Positions 46,201 to 58,669 are shown, numbered from the stretch's first letter. The stretch is 64,000 nucleotides of DNA from Sepiola atlantica (GCA_963556195.1 OY744535.1:88591449-88655448), one strand, 5' to 3'. The notes: a model not told the origin generated them from the letters alone. Program-made: numbers and translations.

Positions 46201-46960
46201 TTTATGAATTGATCTTTTGTTTGGCGAAGAATTATTTGAATATTATTGTCGGTTAATACAATTCCGACTGTAGAAAACTGAGAGATCAAAATGTACGTGA
46301 TTATATTCGCGTTAAATACAAGCGAATGATCACACATTTGTTCTCAAATCTCTTTCTCTCCTCTCTATCCTCTTCGTTCTCTTATATGTATACTAGAAGA
46401 ATACCCGTTCTAGGACTGGTACAATAAATCAACCGAACGAAATAGTGTTATGCCTTCTTACGAAAATGTAATTCAACAATCCTACTAACCCTTATGTATG
46501 AAATTGTTATTCCTATTTCGATCACAATCGATTACATGATATTGATTGTTGAAAATCTGTACAAGTTGACACTTAAGATCAATGCGATGAAAAAAGACAC
46601 TACAATTCGGAAAGCTTTGCTTAATAAGAGAATTATGGATCAAATGAAACTTACACCTGAAATATTTGAATTTTCAAGGCTGGTGTGGTGCCCATGTAAT
46701 GCTCCTAAAGGCTCCTTAAGATATGCCAAAGAAACTGATGTTTTAGGCAAATTAATTAATGAATGTCTAATACCAAGTGCTAAAATTTAACAAAAAAATA
46801 ACAAAAGTATTCCATCATTTATTTGCCTTCTTTGCATAAAAGTATAGTATACCAAATATAACGCACATTACTTACGCATACGTCGATAAACTGTGTTACC
46901 AAATTCATAATAATCGGTGAATTAATTTCGGAGTGAATCCTCTACGTATAAATATATAAA
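42545..46960. other. Long unassigned AT-rich stretch
   Basis: Apart from the TA/GA microsatellite at 43169-43265, no repeat or gene is recognised. The plus-strand frame 46494-46790 (98 codons from ATG, ending LINECLIPSAKI) includes EFSRLVWCPCNAPKGSLRYA and has protein-like composition. It matches nothing I know and its length is within chance for this DNA. Confidence 0.35.
43169..43265. repeat. (TA)n-(GA)n microsatellite
   Basis: About 25 TA units switch abruptly to about 22 GA units with one GCGA interruption. Confidence 0.95.
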
Positions 46961-46969
46961 CATATGCAC

Positions 46970-46991
46970 ACATAATAATAAAAATAATAAT

Positions 46992-47076
<85 letters not shown>
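46970..47076. repeat. (AAT)n-(TA)n microsatellite
   Basis: A few AAT units precede about 40 TA units. Confidence 0.95.
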
Positions 47077-47078
<2 letters not shown>

Positions 47079-47079
47079 C

Positions 47080-48400
47080 ACTAGCAAACGTATCCATTAT
47101 TACCCGGACGTAAGTATAGCATAAAAAGTTTTGAACAAAATAGGTGTTTACAGTATTTTAACACTATTGCAATTATGTTATGTCTCATGTAATGATGTGA
47201 GTAAGACTATGATGGCCTCTTCCATTTGTGAATAACATGGATATTGTTTTGATATACACTATTTATTAATATATAAGTTAAGATACAAATACGGGAGGTT
47301 ACAGTTCGGTGAGTGTGAACCCATCGTATTTACTGATGGGACGATATCAAAATAGCCTTTCTTTACCATTAAACGGCGATGAAACCAACACTGTTAAACA
47401 TTCCCGATTCCAACTTGGTAGATAAGTCAAGAATAGACGGGAGATTATTTTACCGAATACCGTCGGATTGCTAAAAGGATTGCTAATTTTATTAATAAAC
47501 CAATGCTTGGCATTTATCGAGGGTCACCCTTTATATGAGAGCTCTATAAACTTCCTAGACTATTTCTAACTGAATCATAGGTAATATGTTATACTCTTTA
47601 TCTTGAAGATTTTCAAAGCATTTTACTAAAGACGGAATGTCTATAATATTCAGGGACATTTGGAAAGCATAACATATGCGGCTATTTAACGTGAATATGT
47701 TTTTTAAGCATTACTAATCATCAACAGACTTTAAACATGTTTAAAAGTGTTAACAATCTTGAAATGGTATATACTTTTTCGTGATTAATATGATAAGTAT
47801 ATCGTGCTTTGATTCATCAGATAACCGTTTGAAATTATCAGCATTTCTCACTTATGGTAATTGATTGAAAGTTATTGATAGTTTTTCATTCCTTCGCTAA
47901 ATACTTTCCACATAATATTTACAGATTCCAATGCATCTCTGTGCTTTTACTTTTCCCTGAACCTCAATTATATTAAGTGTCTGTCTAACGCCAGCAAATT
48001 TAAGAGACATATTTAAAATGTTTTAATTATTTTATCTTAACAAATACATATGAATAAGTTTGTATATGAAGATGTCTATATACGATAGTCATATACGTAT
48101 ATGTATCCTAATCTCAGGGTTAAATCTTGGTTGACTTTGCTGGATGTCTCGTGTGGCTGTGCCCAGAAGTCATATACTCATTTTCGAATAATAGTTATAG
48201 CTTATTTTCATACGTTTAAACTAATGCGAACAAATGAAATTGTGAAGTGATGAGATCGTTTTACGCTTCATATGAGAGCGCTGACAAAAAGTCAGTCTAG
48301 GTAAGCCATTTACAAATGTCTTGACTGGCTGCACTCGAATAGGAATCTTACTAGCGTAATAATCATCGACATTCTAATGATACGTGTCGTTTGGATGTGT
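47080..48400. other. Unassigned AT-rich DNA
   Basis: Nothing recognised beyond short dyads. On the minus strand this is immediately 3' of the candidate terminal exon. Confidence 0.35.
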
Positions 48401-48406
48401 CTCTCG

Positions 48407-48558
48407 TTAAGCAGCGGGTGTGCTTGCTTTCAAAAGAGAAATAGCTTCCAGCTGAACGACTTTAGAGATTTGCTGGAACAAACGTCTAGTAGTCAACTCG
48501 ACAGGCAAGTATGATTGATGCAACATCCCTGGTACAATTACCAAATCGATGATATGAT
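48407..48558 (-). CDS. Candidate terminal coding exon, host gene unknown
   Basis: On the minus strand a strong 3' splice-site-like signal (GTTTTTTTTTCTGTAG) ends at 48559. It is followed by 51 open codons reading HIIDLVIVPGMLHQSYLPVE then LTTRRLFQQISKVVQLEAIS and ending LLKASTPAA-stop at 48407. The first exon base would complete a split codon. The peptide looks like ordinary soluble or amphipathic protein and has no repeat character. I do not recognise the family. No upstream exon was found within the window, and no clear AATAAA follows. A chance open frame behind a poly-T stretch remains possible. Confidence 0.3.
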
Positions 48559-48780
48559 CTACAGAAAAAAAAACTATAGGCGATAAGAAACAAAGCAGTT
48601 TGACATTTTTGTTCAATCTGTTTAATTGAAATACTATAATCCTCATTTCTTTTATATTCTCTAAAATACATTAATATGTGCAGTTGCACAAGTAGCTATA
48701 TGTTTATATTCATATATATGAAAGGTTTCTTTATGATAATGCACCGAGATATTTTAAGTACACGTATTTTCTATAACATT

Positions 48781-48806
48781 TATATATATATATATGTATA
48801 AATATA

Positions 48807-48889
<83 letters not shown>
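48781..48889. repeat. (TA)n microsatellite
   Basis: A TA run of about 75 bases with ATGTAT and AAATAT variants on its left. Confidence 0.95.
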
Positions 48890-48891
<2 letters not shown>

Positions 48892-49157
48892 GCCAATAAT
48901 AGAAATCATTAATATAAAGTCAACACCACGTGGGTTGTAATGCACAAGAAACGGGCGTGAAACTATATTCGTTGTTATCATATTGTACCTCGGAGCTTGT
49001 TGCACCACTTTCACTATTCTAATTAAGATAGTAATAGATGTATACTCAACGCTACACTAGATTTGCATGAGATCGTTGGGTCTATTCGACTTTTAGTTGG
49101 GTAACCCATATGGCAAGAAGAAATAGTGAAAGTTAATTAAATGTAACACTGTACACC

Positions 49158-49160
<3 letters not shown>

Positions 49161-49201
<41 letters not shown>
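49161..49201. repeat. (TA)n microsatellite
   Basis: About 16 TA units plus an ATGTAT variant. Confidence 0.92.
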
Positions 49202-49202
<1 letters not shown>

Positions 49203-49204
49203 TC

Positions 49205-52120
49205 TTTACGTACAATTTTACTAGCGTACATATTTTTATTTTGAATTCATTCCAATTATTGTAATTTGCGATATTTCTAATAATGTGAGTATGTATTCTG
49301 AAACTACGAAAAAGTGAATAATTTATAAAAACGGCCACATACATACATATATCTTACCATAACAAGGACTGTGTGTCTCTTAATTATTGGAAATACGTCA
49401 TGATATAAAACAGTTCTCCATAAGATTGTGAGGTCTCATTTTGTATAACTTTTTTTGTAAATATTAACTATTAAGAAACAATACCTAATGTGTTTCTATC
49501 ATTTAGTACCTTTATTACAGTTTATATATATATATATATACTTTAGTTTATGTATAATACATTGGTGTAAGGGGGAATGTGATGGCTGATCTACATATTC
49601 ATTCAAGGAAACTAATGTGTATATATTATCGCCAAGAATGATTTATTTTTATTTATTTGGTTTTATTTTAATTAATGTGTAATAATTGTATAAGACAATT
49701 TTAAAAGAAAGTAATCCGAGAATAAACAATTACCATACTTTTATTTAATTAGTCTGTTAATTCGTTATCGGTAATTACGATTACAATGAAATAGGACTGA
49801 ATGGTAACAACCGCATTCACTCTAATATATGCAGTTTAAGTACGATGCTAACATTAAATCCTAGAAGAACGGGAACAATGCAGATGTATGAGCATAGAGG
49901 AAAACAGTAAAACGAGGTGAAGGAAACGACTAGGAGGAAATGTATATGAGTGTAAGAATGTTTTTCGAACACAGGATTATCGATAAAAGAATAACATCCA
50001 TTGACCATTTGGCAATGCCAGTAATAATTCACTGGTTTATATTAACTGGGGAACATAACATATCAACAGGCAAGACACAGATAAAAAAAACACTGTATAC
50101 TCCACAGACTAATGTATAGTAACCAATCTATACGAAGGTTTATCTTACCAGAGAAGAAAAAGGTATGGATAGCTCCGAGAATAACTATCAACATATGGGC
50201 ATTGACTTATACATGATAACCACCGGAATATAAGGCTTATAATTGGGCATGAACATCAAAACACAAGAAACCACATTTATCACACCACGCGCAAAACATT
50301 TTGTACAAGGCGGTATTCGAAATAAGACATCTAGAAAAAATGGTCTAAAACAGACGACATGAGTGCACTTCTTACATGAAAGAAAACTAGAAGAAAACAC
50401 GACGTGCAAAATTATTTCCGGAATAACTACTCCACGAATATATACATAAGGATAGTTATCGGGAATGGCTCAACTGTGATAAGGAAACGATGATACTGGC
50501 TGCAAAATAAAACTATGCTGACCAATGATTTGTAAAAGATGAGTGGTCTTAGCAACGATAAAAAGTGAAGGTTCTTCCACATGGCAGAGGAGGATGATAG
50601 GCACGTTACATTCAGTTGAGAGGTTATTCTTTAAGACCCTTACTACACAATGCTACCCAATTGTGTTTCTGAATATTTCAACTAGACAATGTACAAGACA
50701 TTGTAGCAGTAAGTGGTTGGACAATCTACTAGATATAAGTCATACATAATCTACTATCGAATCGCTATGGAAAACACTTACTTCTAATAGTTATGAGACT
50801 GAGTGAGTTTGAATCTTTAGATAATGTTAGTGTCCGCAATGATAACGTCCTAAACAGTTCGTAAATGGAGAAAAAATAAAAAAGCAAATCATTATATATT
50901 ACACGAAAAGAAATTGACACGGGAGAAAGAATTTAATAATTCCAGTGAGCATTCTAGTGAGCATGGTAATTTCTGGGCTCATGTGGAATAATTTCCAGAT
51001 AAAAACAGGCGTACATACTCGCATAAACTAGTGGAAAAGATAGCATTTAAATGGACGGAGAGGAACGGAATGTGAAATGTGGTAAAAAAAAAGAAAACTG
51101 AAAACTGAATCATGTGATGCATATTCTAGTAGTAATTAACACATTATTGGGTTTAGAAAAGTGTTATACATTTTTAGTTTTTAATATGATTTCTTATTGC
51201 ATGTACATTTATAAATATTAATAGCATACAAACACATGCACATTTTGATAATTCTTATATATAGTAATACACCAATAACATAAATAAAAAAGTTTGTTTA
51301 ACAAAATAACTAATTTTCTTAGTTTGTATTCAATTTTTTAATTATTGCGTTGTATTGAAAGTATATATCAAATAAATAAGTCAGAGTAATGAATATCGTT
51401 TGTGTAAATGTTTTTTGTTAATTCAATTAAGTTTCAGAGTAATTAAAATTATTTTCCACAGAAAAAAATGTTCACATGAAATTACCAACAGACGAGTAAG
51501 CAGTGAGTATAATGTTCTTCTGAATATAATTTAAAATGATGCCAAAGATTGTGTTGTTATTATTTCTAAACAAACTGTTATTGATTTCCATGTATTAATT
51601 TTTGTAAATTTAAAAAAAATATGAATTAGTTTATTTTATTTAATTATCATTGTGATATTCACGAGTGATATCTGCTTCTATCTTCGCTAAACATTTTCCG
51701 TTTTCTAATCATAACTTGTGATTTATTCGATTTGATCATTTTTATTTTTTGTAAAAAAGTGTTAATGAACAAATGAATAATTTATAACACTTAGTTAAAT
51801 TAACGACGATATAGAAACTGTAAGTGTTCGCTAATGATATTATGAGATATTCTTTAGCTTCATTTGATTTTTACTCGAGAAAAGTTCATTTTTATCGTAT
51901 ATACTTTTTATTTTATTTCTCCTGATGGACAAATATACAATATGGTGTATCTATATCAGTAGTAAAGGTCATTTGCTTATATGTTGAAGTGAAAAAGTAC
52001 TTCGTTTTAACACGTATTTATCTCATATATACTTGGAAGAAATCACTATTCTTTCACCTGAACACAATATATTTGACTAGATTCCCAAATCCAACTAATT
52101 AAATCACACTTTAAGAATGT
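49205..52120. other. Unassigned AT-rich DNA
   Basis: No gene or repeat family recognised. It has a short TA run at 49525-49542. Confidence 0.35.
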
Positions 52121-52129
52121 TGCTACTGA

Positions 52130-53410
52130 CATATAATTAACAATCTAAATGAATAAATGCGAAAAATGGGTTTCCATCTATCATAACTCTATTAACATCA
52201 AGACAGGTTAGACTTATTTAATTGAAATGCTCTAATAATATATTGAAATGCATAATATATAGGCATCTCCAACTCAGTCAAACAAATCTCCATTTTGCTG
52301 ACTTGCATATTTATTTATTTTAAAGTTTTTAATAAATGTATATTCTGTAATATACTTTTCTGCTTTGTAATCTCCAATTTTCATCTACGTACGCAATCGA
52401 TTTATCGAAAGTACTATTATTATAATTATGAATGAAATAAGATAAATAAATATTATTAAAAAATGATAGCGTTTAAAAATTTTTTTAGAATTTCATTTTC
52501 AAGAGATAATTAACTTCCGGCTTCAGTAAAGTGTCAAATATCGCTGATATATCGAGAACAGATACTACACTTTGATATTGGCCAAAAAGCCAAGAAACCA
52601 TAAAAATATTTTTTGTGACTAGGCATTTATAAATGTAAAAAAATTGATTAAATTGGAAATTATTTTAATGGGTATCGGTTTTGTTGTAATAAGACTGCCT
52701 TCCCAGGAATTACCTCCTCCGTTTTTAAAAGGGTGTGTAGATGGAGGGTGTAATGGATAAAAATAAGACTCGATTTTGTTAGAATATCTTTTTAAGCGGG
52801 GTAGTGTAGTATCGGTTCTGTTATCGTAAAACGGTCCACGCAAGAATCACTTCCTTTTTTGGGGAATTGAACGAAAGTAGTTTTCGTTCATAATGATATT
52901 ATCGTCTCTCAGGGGAGGGTAAGTGTAGTATATGTTCGTTTACAATAATAATAGCTAATGAAGAACAATAGCTCAAGTTAATAATAAACATGTCTTTTTT
53001 AACTAGAAAATTATGAAAGCTATCGGTCTTTCTTAGCTAGCATATTTATATTTGTTTATAAAGATTATGACTATATTTTCCTAGCCAATTTTGATTTACG
53101 CGTTTTACGTGGACAATGAAACTTGCCATGGTTTGTAATGTTATCTAAATAAATAAATGCAAAGGTGGTTTCAACTTGTTGTAATTATATTGACATTAAA
53201 ACGGTGTATGCTTATTTAATTATCTGTAATATATTTGTATTCGGCATGATACATTCCACCCAGGCATTACTTTCTCTTCGGGAGGGAAGGCCGTACAATA
53301 TCATTCGTTTCTCATGATTCCATTTCTCTGTGTGTGAGGGGGGATAATGTACTAGATATTCTGTTGTCATGATATAATCCTCCCACACATACACATCCAC
53401 CTTTGGGGGG
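52130..53410. repeat. Diverged duplicated block, copy 1 (contains U2-like pieces)
   Basis: Collinear with 55250-56800. Shared landmarks in order are ATTCTGTAATATACTTTTCT / ATTCTGTAATATACATTTCT, GCGTTTAAAAA...TTTTTTTAG, AACTTCCGGC, GTGTAGTATATGTTCG, GACTATRTTTTCC, and TAATTATATT-AC-TTAAAAC with TCATGATA. Within the block, a motif starting GTGTAGTAT and ending in a G-rich phrase recurs at about 52804, 52923 and 53350. Confidence 0.6.
52555..52599 (-). pseudogene. U2 snRNA 5' fragment
   Basis: The minus strand reads TTTCTTGGCTTTTTGGCCAA then TATCAAAGTGTAGTATCTGT and TCT. This closely follows the 5' end of U2 spliceosomal RNA (CTTCTCGGCCTTTTGGCTAA then GATCAAAGTGTAGTATCTGT). The branch-point-recognition phrase GTAGTA is intact. 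The match stops after about 45 nt, so the rest of U2, including its Sm site, is absent. It is a fragment within a repeat, not a gene. Confidence 0.8.
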
Positions 53411-53434
53411 TCGGTGAATGTTATTCGCCGATAA

Positions 53435-53696
53435 AGTGTCCAATGGAAGGAAGTTTCGATGGAGAAGAAAAGGTTTCGTGAAGGCATCACAGAAAGGCGT
53501 TCAAAATGAAGTAAATTTAATGGTCAAAATTGAGGTCAAGTCGTAGATAGAGCGCACTTAAACGGAATTAAAATGAAGAAATCTGGCCATTTAAAAACAA
53601 TGCTTCCTCGGCCAAGGAATGAGTCGAAAGCGAATGACATTTGCTTATTGTCATAAATAATTTTGGACATTCGTGCATGTTTATCACTCTTCGTCC

Positions 53697-53700
<4 letters not shown>
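53435..53700 (-). mobile_element. Penelope-like tail fragment with inverted end (copy D)
   Basis: 53435-53600 aligns with 30705-30900, sharing AAGTGTCCAATG, TTTCGTGAAGGCA, GGCGTTCAAAATGAAGTAA, GCGCACTTAA and CGGAATTAA-like blocks. At 53656-53700, GGACATTCGTGCATGTTTAT then CACTCTTCGTC is the reverse complement of 30448-30482. So an end sequence lies inverted next to tail sequence, and the unit stops in a (TA)n tract. Confidence 0.7.

Positions 53701-53702
<2 letters not shown>

Positions 53703-53765
<63 letters not shown>
53703..53765. repeat. (TA)n microsatellite
   Basis: About 30 TA units at the edge of the Penelope fragment. Confidence 0.95.
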
Positions 53766-53767
<2 letters not shown>

Positions 53768-53904
53768 GAAAACTCAATGAAATATTATGGAACTTTGTCC
53801 TAATCATTTAGCTAAATTAATACACATTTTTATATTTGTATAATTAAGGTAAGATATCGTTGTCTCATTTGTATACAACTACAGTTAAAACATTTTATTT
53901 TCTT

Positions 53905-53908
<4 letters not shown>

Positions 53909-53947
<39 letters not shown>

Positions 53948-53990
53948 GTGTGTGCGTGTGTGTGTTTGTGTGTATGTGTGTGAGCATATG
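53909..53990. repeat. (TA)n-(TG)n microsatellite
   Basis: TA run followed by GTGTGCGTGTGTGTG variants. Confidence 0.93.
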
Positions 53991-54250
53991 GGTGGATGGG
54001 TGTGTACAGTGGCAACATGTTTATATCGATACAGGTCGTATTTAGGAGCACGGAACGTTGTTATCTTAATAATTTGCCGTTATGTATTGTCTAACTGTAA
54101 TAATAGCATTCTGATGATGTTGGGGTCAGATAATAAAGAAAAGGACCCTGATAATTAAGATTCGTCGATTTGAAAACTTGTCCGACCGCCAGGAAATACA
54201 TCACGAAAAATGATGAGAAAAAACAGTTCCATTGTCTTAATTATAACATG

Positions 54251-54255
<5 letters not shown>

Positions 54256-54319
<64 letters not shown>

Positions 54320-54379
54320 ATATGCATATATATATATTTATATATGTGTATGTATACATATATATACATTATATATATG

Positions 54380-54426
<47 letters not shown>

Positions 54427-54462
54427 AGAGAGAGAGGGAGGAGAGAGAGAAATAGAGATAGA
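54256..54462. repeat. (TA)n-(GA)n compound microsatellite
   Basis: TA runs with ATGTGTATATGCAT variants end in a GAGAGAGAGAGGGAGGAGAG tract. Confidence 0.93.
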
Positions 54463-55249
54463 TTGTGAACGACTTGATGTTCGAAATGTTACCACATTTC
54501 TCCTAGATTCGACCAAAGCGTCATTTACCATTACTATTTTGAAGAATAAAAGACAATTACTATTATTTTGTTTATTGCCCAACACAAAACAATAAATGCG
54601 ACAATAATATATTCAACAGATTTTTTTTCGCAAGAAACAATCCCGTGAATTTGAAACATTCTTAATGTTTAGCGAAATGTTCCTTGTTCTTTTGTAATTT
54701 CAAATATATCGTTTTTTCCCCCGAAATATTTCTAAACGAGTTTTATTAGATTCCGTTGATATTAATGTTTCTTTTTCTTATTCTGTTTTCTATAATTTTG
54801 TCTGTAAGGGGAATTGTCCTCGTGGGGTTTCCAAAGCATTTTATATCCATTATTCTAAGTATATTTTTATATTTTCTTATCTTTGCAATATTTTCTTTTA
54901 CATTCTCTAGTGTTTATACTCATATTTAGGTTAAATGCATGAGTGATTCAGAATGAAAATCAAAACTAATGCGTATTTTTTGGAACATCTCTGGGCCATT
55001 GTAACTAGACGTTATGACAAGAAAACATATACACATCTTTATTATTGTTATACATTAAGGCATATTGATGATTTTCCATGTTACCATATTTTATTCTTGA
55101 ATATATGTTTTTCGTGAGGAAGTGTCAAAGAGGGCTTCAGGGAAAAGAGCTAGAAGAAAAGTGTAAGAGAAATATATAAATGTTTGGAAAGACAGAAATA
55201 TTTTGTATACATTCAAATGCACTCAAGATGCTGTCGATAATATATACAA

Positions 55250-56800
55250 ACGAATATGTTACTTTTTCCATTTATCATACCTATATTAACATACAAACTG
55301 AGTAAGCCTTTTTAATTCTAATGAGACAAGTATATGTATATATAGTCATTTCTAAACTCCATTAAACAAATCTAGATATTGCGCATTGGCATATTTATCT
55401 AGTTTCATGATTCTAATAGATTAATATTCTGTAATATACATTTCTAATTTGTATTGTATAATGTTGTTCTATGTACATAATCGTTTTATAGATAGTAGAC
55501 TGTAACCAACGAGATTGTATAACAAAAAATGGCGTTTAAAAAAATTTTTTAGGCTTTAATTTTCAAAAGACATAATTTAAATGTAAACTTCCGGCATTAC
55601 TAAAACTTTATATGTCGATGTGAGTGAGGAACGTATAATACAATATTATTATATCCCAAAATGAACGAACTCTAAAAATGTATGCATTTTGCTGAACACT
55701 TTTAAATGAATGAAAGGGAACGATTTAATCGGAATATCTAGTGTACTGTATGATGCGTTATATTGTCATAAGCCCAGCCTCCAAAGAAAGGGTCCCTGTC
55801 TTTTAGGGGGAAGATTGTATTTCGTCATAATTTTATCCTCTGAGTCAAGTGTTCAGTGTAGTATATGTTCGTTAAGCATAATAGCATCATCTCAGGCTAG
55901 AGACCGACGTGCGTGATTGTAAAATCGCATGTTTTAATTACGAGCTAAAAGTGCATTTGTTCTTAGAGCTAATATAAGTATAAATGACTTAGAATATAAA
56001 CCAAGAAAATAGATTTTTCTGTTTACGTTGTGTATTTAAAACAGTGTTATTTCACTTCTTAATAAATACTGATATCAATATTTCTCGCACCATAACCAAT
56101 AAATAAACACATATTATAAAAAAAGCAATTCTGGCCTTTCTTATTTCTGTTTTTTTAAATTTTTTTTGTTATACCAAATTTCATTGCACACGTAAAACGC
56201 CGAAATATGAATCATGTCAAAAAATATAGTCGCCATCTAAAGTCAAGAAAGAATCTAGCGAAAGAAGAACACTAATGCAAGATTATGAACACGGCTTTTT
56301 AAACTCGAAAATGTTGAAAGGAAGTTAGTGTTTTTCTTGTGAAGCTTATTTCTTTTTATTAAGATACTGACTATGTTTTCCACCTAATGTGTATTTCAGC
56401 GTTTCACATGAGCAATGATTATTGCCATTGTTTTAAATGGTGTCTAAATTAATACATGCAACCATTATTCTTCACCTATACTAATTATATTAACGTTAAA
56501 ACAGTTTCCATATGTGTAGTATATTTTTTGTCATGATACATTTAACATATGCATTACTTTTGGGAGAGCGCTATATAACATATGCCCGTTCCTTACGATA
56601 CTATCCGTACATGATGTCCTTCTTTTTTGTAGGAGAAAGAGTACTATCTCTTCCGTTGCCATCATATCAAGCACCAATACATAAACCCCTAATTTATATT
56701 GGGTCGTTCGTCATGATATCACTCTCTCGGTCATTTTCTCTTACGTTATGGGCCGTGTATGTATTTCGCTAATCATGATATAATCCTCCCAGTTTACTAA
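55250..56800. repeat. Diverged duplicated block, copy 2
   Basis: Partner of 52130-53410. The U2-like segment is almost erased here (55605-55660), but GTGTAGTATATGTTCG at 55854 and GTGTAGTATA at 56514 persist. TCATGATATAATCCTCCCA at 56770-56790 matches 53365-53390. Copies differ by many small indels, so the duplication is old. Confidence 0.6.
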
Positions 56801-56834
56801 AAATCTACTACCGGAGAAGGCATGTATTTGCAAA

Positions 56835-56857
56835 TATATATATATATATATGTATAT

Positions 56858-56910
<53 letters not shown>

Positions 56911-56917
56911 TATAAAA

Positions 56918-56952
<35 letters not shown>

Positions 56953-56967
56953 CATATGTGTGTGTGG

Positions 56968-57002
<35 letters not shown>

Positions 57003-57039
57003 CATATGTGTGTGTGGATATGCGTGTGTATGTATATAA

Positions 57040-57091
<52 letters not shown>

Positions 57092-57180
57092 ACGTATATA
57101 TATATTTCTATATAAATGTGTGCGTATATATATATATATATAAATATTATATATATATATATATAATTTATTTAAAACAT
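56835..57180. repeat. (TA)n / (TG)n compound satellite
   Basis: A TA-rich array contains two direct copies of ACATATGTGTGTGTGGATAT (56951 and 57001), giving a local 50-bp period. Confidence 0.94.
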
Positions 57181-57184
57181 ATAT

Positions 57185-58260
57185 ATTTGTAAAAGGTACC
57201 CCACTGTCTTCGACACCCGTGGGTCGGCATATCACGCACAGGTGTCTGATATCCTTGTCGCGGTGCCAAGTATAACAGATACACTACTCTATTACGCGTC
57301 ACGGAGCCTGCCATAAACAGGTACCCCGCTCGTCGTCTGTGTACGTGTGCTCACGCTTCTGGTTCTCTACCAGAGATCTTGCCAGACCGTGAACACTCTT
57401 TTGGCCGTTATCGTCGTAGTGGCAATAAAAACAAGATGTCGGTCGAATCTCCTTTAGGTCGGAATGATGATGATGATTATGATAATGATGATGATAGAGA
57501 TGGCTTTGTCGATCTCGTCTCTGTGAAGGCAAGGTTATTCAAGCAGAACAAATAAACAACAGAAATAATTCAACAAACATCGGCGAAATCTTTTTGGTAT
57601 GAAATAATTATTAAACAATTAAAGGAAGACATTTGTTAACGTTGAATTGAAAATCTATCTTTTGATAAAATGTATTTTGTGTTAAACTATTTCGTCGTCT
57701 CTCTGCGCGTGTGCGGGTCCATTTACGATTGAAAGTTCTTAATTAGGTCATAAGTTGAACTAACTTAGCCAACGCGCTCCGTCATCCAAACGAGAGGCCA
57801 CACGCACGACCTTCCTCGTTCGGTGGCCGCGCAAGTCTGTCTCTGGGGAACTCAACTTCTTGGCCTTTTGGATAAGATCAAAGTGTAGTATCTGTTCTGA
57901 TAGATACTGCACCCCATAGACTGGTATTGTCTTGGCCTTCGAGGCTTGATTTACGCCGGTCTATTGGTTTGTCCTGTACAGTTCTAAGAGGTTCACCGTC
58001 CCAGGCTTCGCCTCCCCTGTTTGGGGAGGAGTAAGTTTATTGCTTACTGCCTGAGGCGCCCCTACCGGGGTATGCCGACGGGGCTGCCCACACAATTTTT
58101 AAACCCCATATTCCCGACCCGACTTTGGGTCACATCTTACTTGTGGGAATAAGATAAAAACTTGGCTTGTGCCTAACTCCTGGAGAGGAGTAAATCAATA
58201 CTCTTTTATTGGGAATGAGCCGACCTCTACGGGGAAGGGGTAAATTCTTGTCAGCATCCA
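57185..58260. repeat. GC-richer dispersed repeat, copy 2
   Basis: 57185-57830 aligns with the first copy at 41180-41870. It carries a (GATGAT)n expansion at 57464-57500 not seen there. From 57855 it contains the U2 fragment, and beyond that GC-rich sequence with paired phrases such as CTCCCCTGTTTGGGGAG (58011-58027), which can fold into a hairpin. No coding region is recognised. Confidence 0.7.
57855..57945 (+). pseudogene. U2 snRNA-derived sequence, 5' domain plus possible 3' loop piece
   Basis: CTTCTTGGCCTTTTGGATAA then GATCAAAGTGTAGTATCTGT and TCTGAT matches the first 47 or so nucleotides of U2 with about three differences. A little downstream (57918-57936), CATAGACTGGTATTG resembles the U2 stem-loop IV phrase CATCGACCTGGTATTG. 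That would mean an internal deletion of the Sm-site region. U2 normally pairs with the intron branch point. This copy lacks the parts needed for a functional snRNP. Confidence 0.78.
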
Positions 58261-58604
58261 ATAAAATCACGCCACGAGAACGACAATGAGAGAGCAACGT
58301 GTCATAAGCGAAAAAAAATGATAATAATTTTTAACAAAAAGTGTATATATTGGACCGAAAAACGATATGACCTAAATTGCTATTAACATTCGAGGGCAGA
58401 AAGGTCAATACGAAAACAATTAAAACCAAAATACGATTTCGAATCGATTGAAATTGAGATGGGGAGTTCATTTACAAGGGCGATCAAACTATGTTATTTT
58501 AACCCTGTCATTTGTTTATACTGGAAACCTAATATGATGCTTTACTTTGAATAAGCACGTGGCTAATTCACACTAGCGCTGTATTCCATGCCCTGCCCTT
58601 AGCA

Positions 58605-58660
58605 AGGCCGCTTAATATTGTCGCATCCGCTTAATATTGTCACGTATTAAATATTTCAGA
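58605..58660. repeat. Short tandem duplication
   Basis: CCGCTTAATATTGTC occurs twice in 20 bases (about 58609 and 58628). Confidence 0.85.
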
Positions 58661-58669
58661 TTCGTACCG

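Noticed and set aside
52555..52599. A functional U2 snRNA gene
   Set aside because: Only the first 45 nt are present; the Sm site and 3' stem-loops are missing.
54105..54135. CTGATGATG as a hammerhead core
   Set aside because: No GAAA at a suitable distance with a pairable stem II or stem I.
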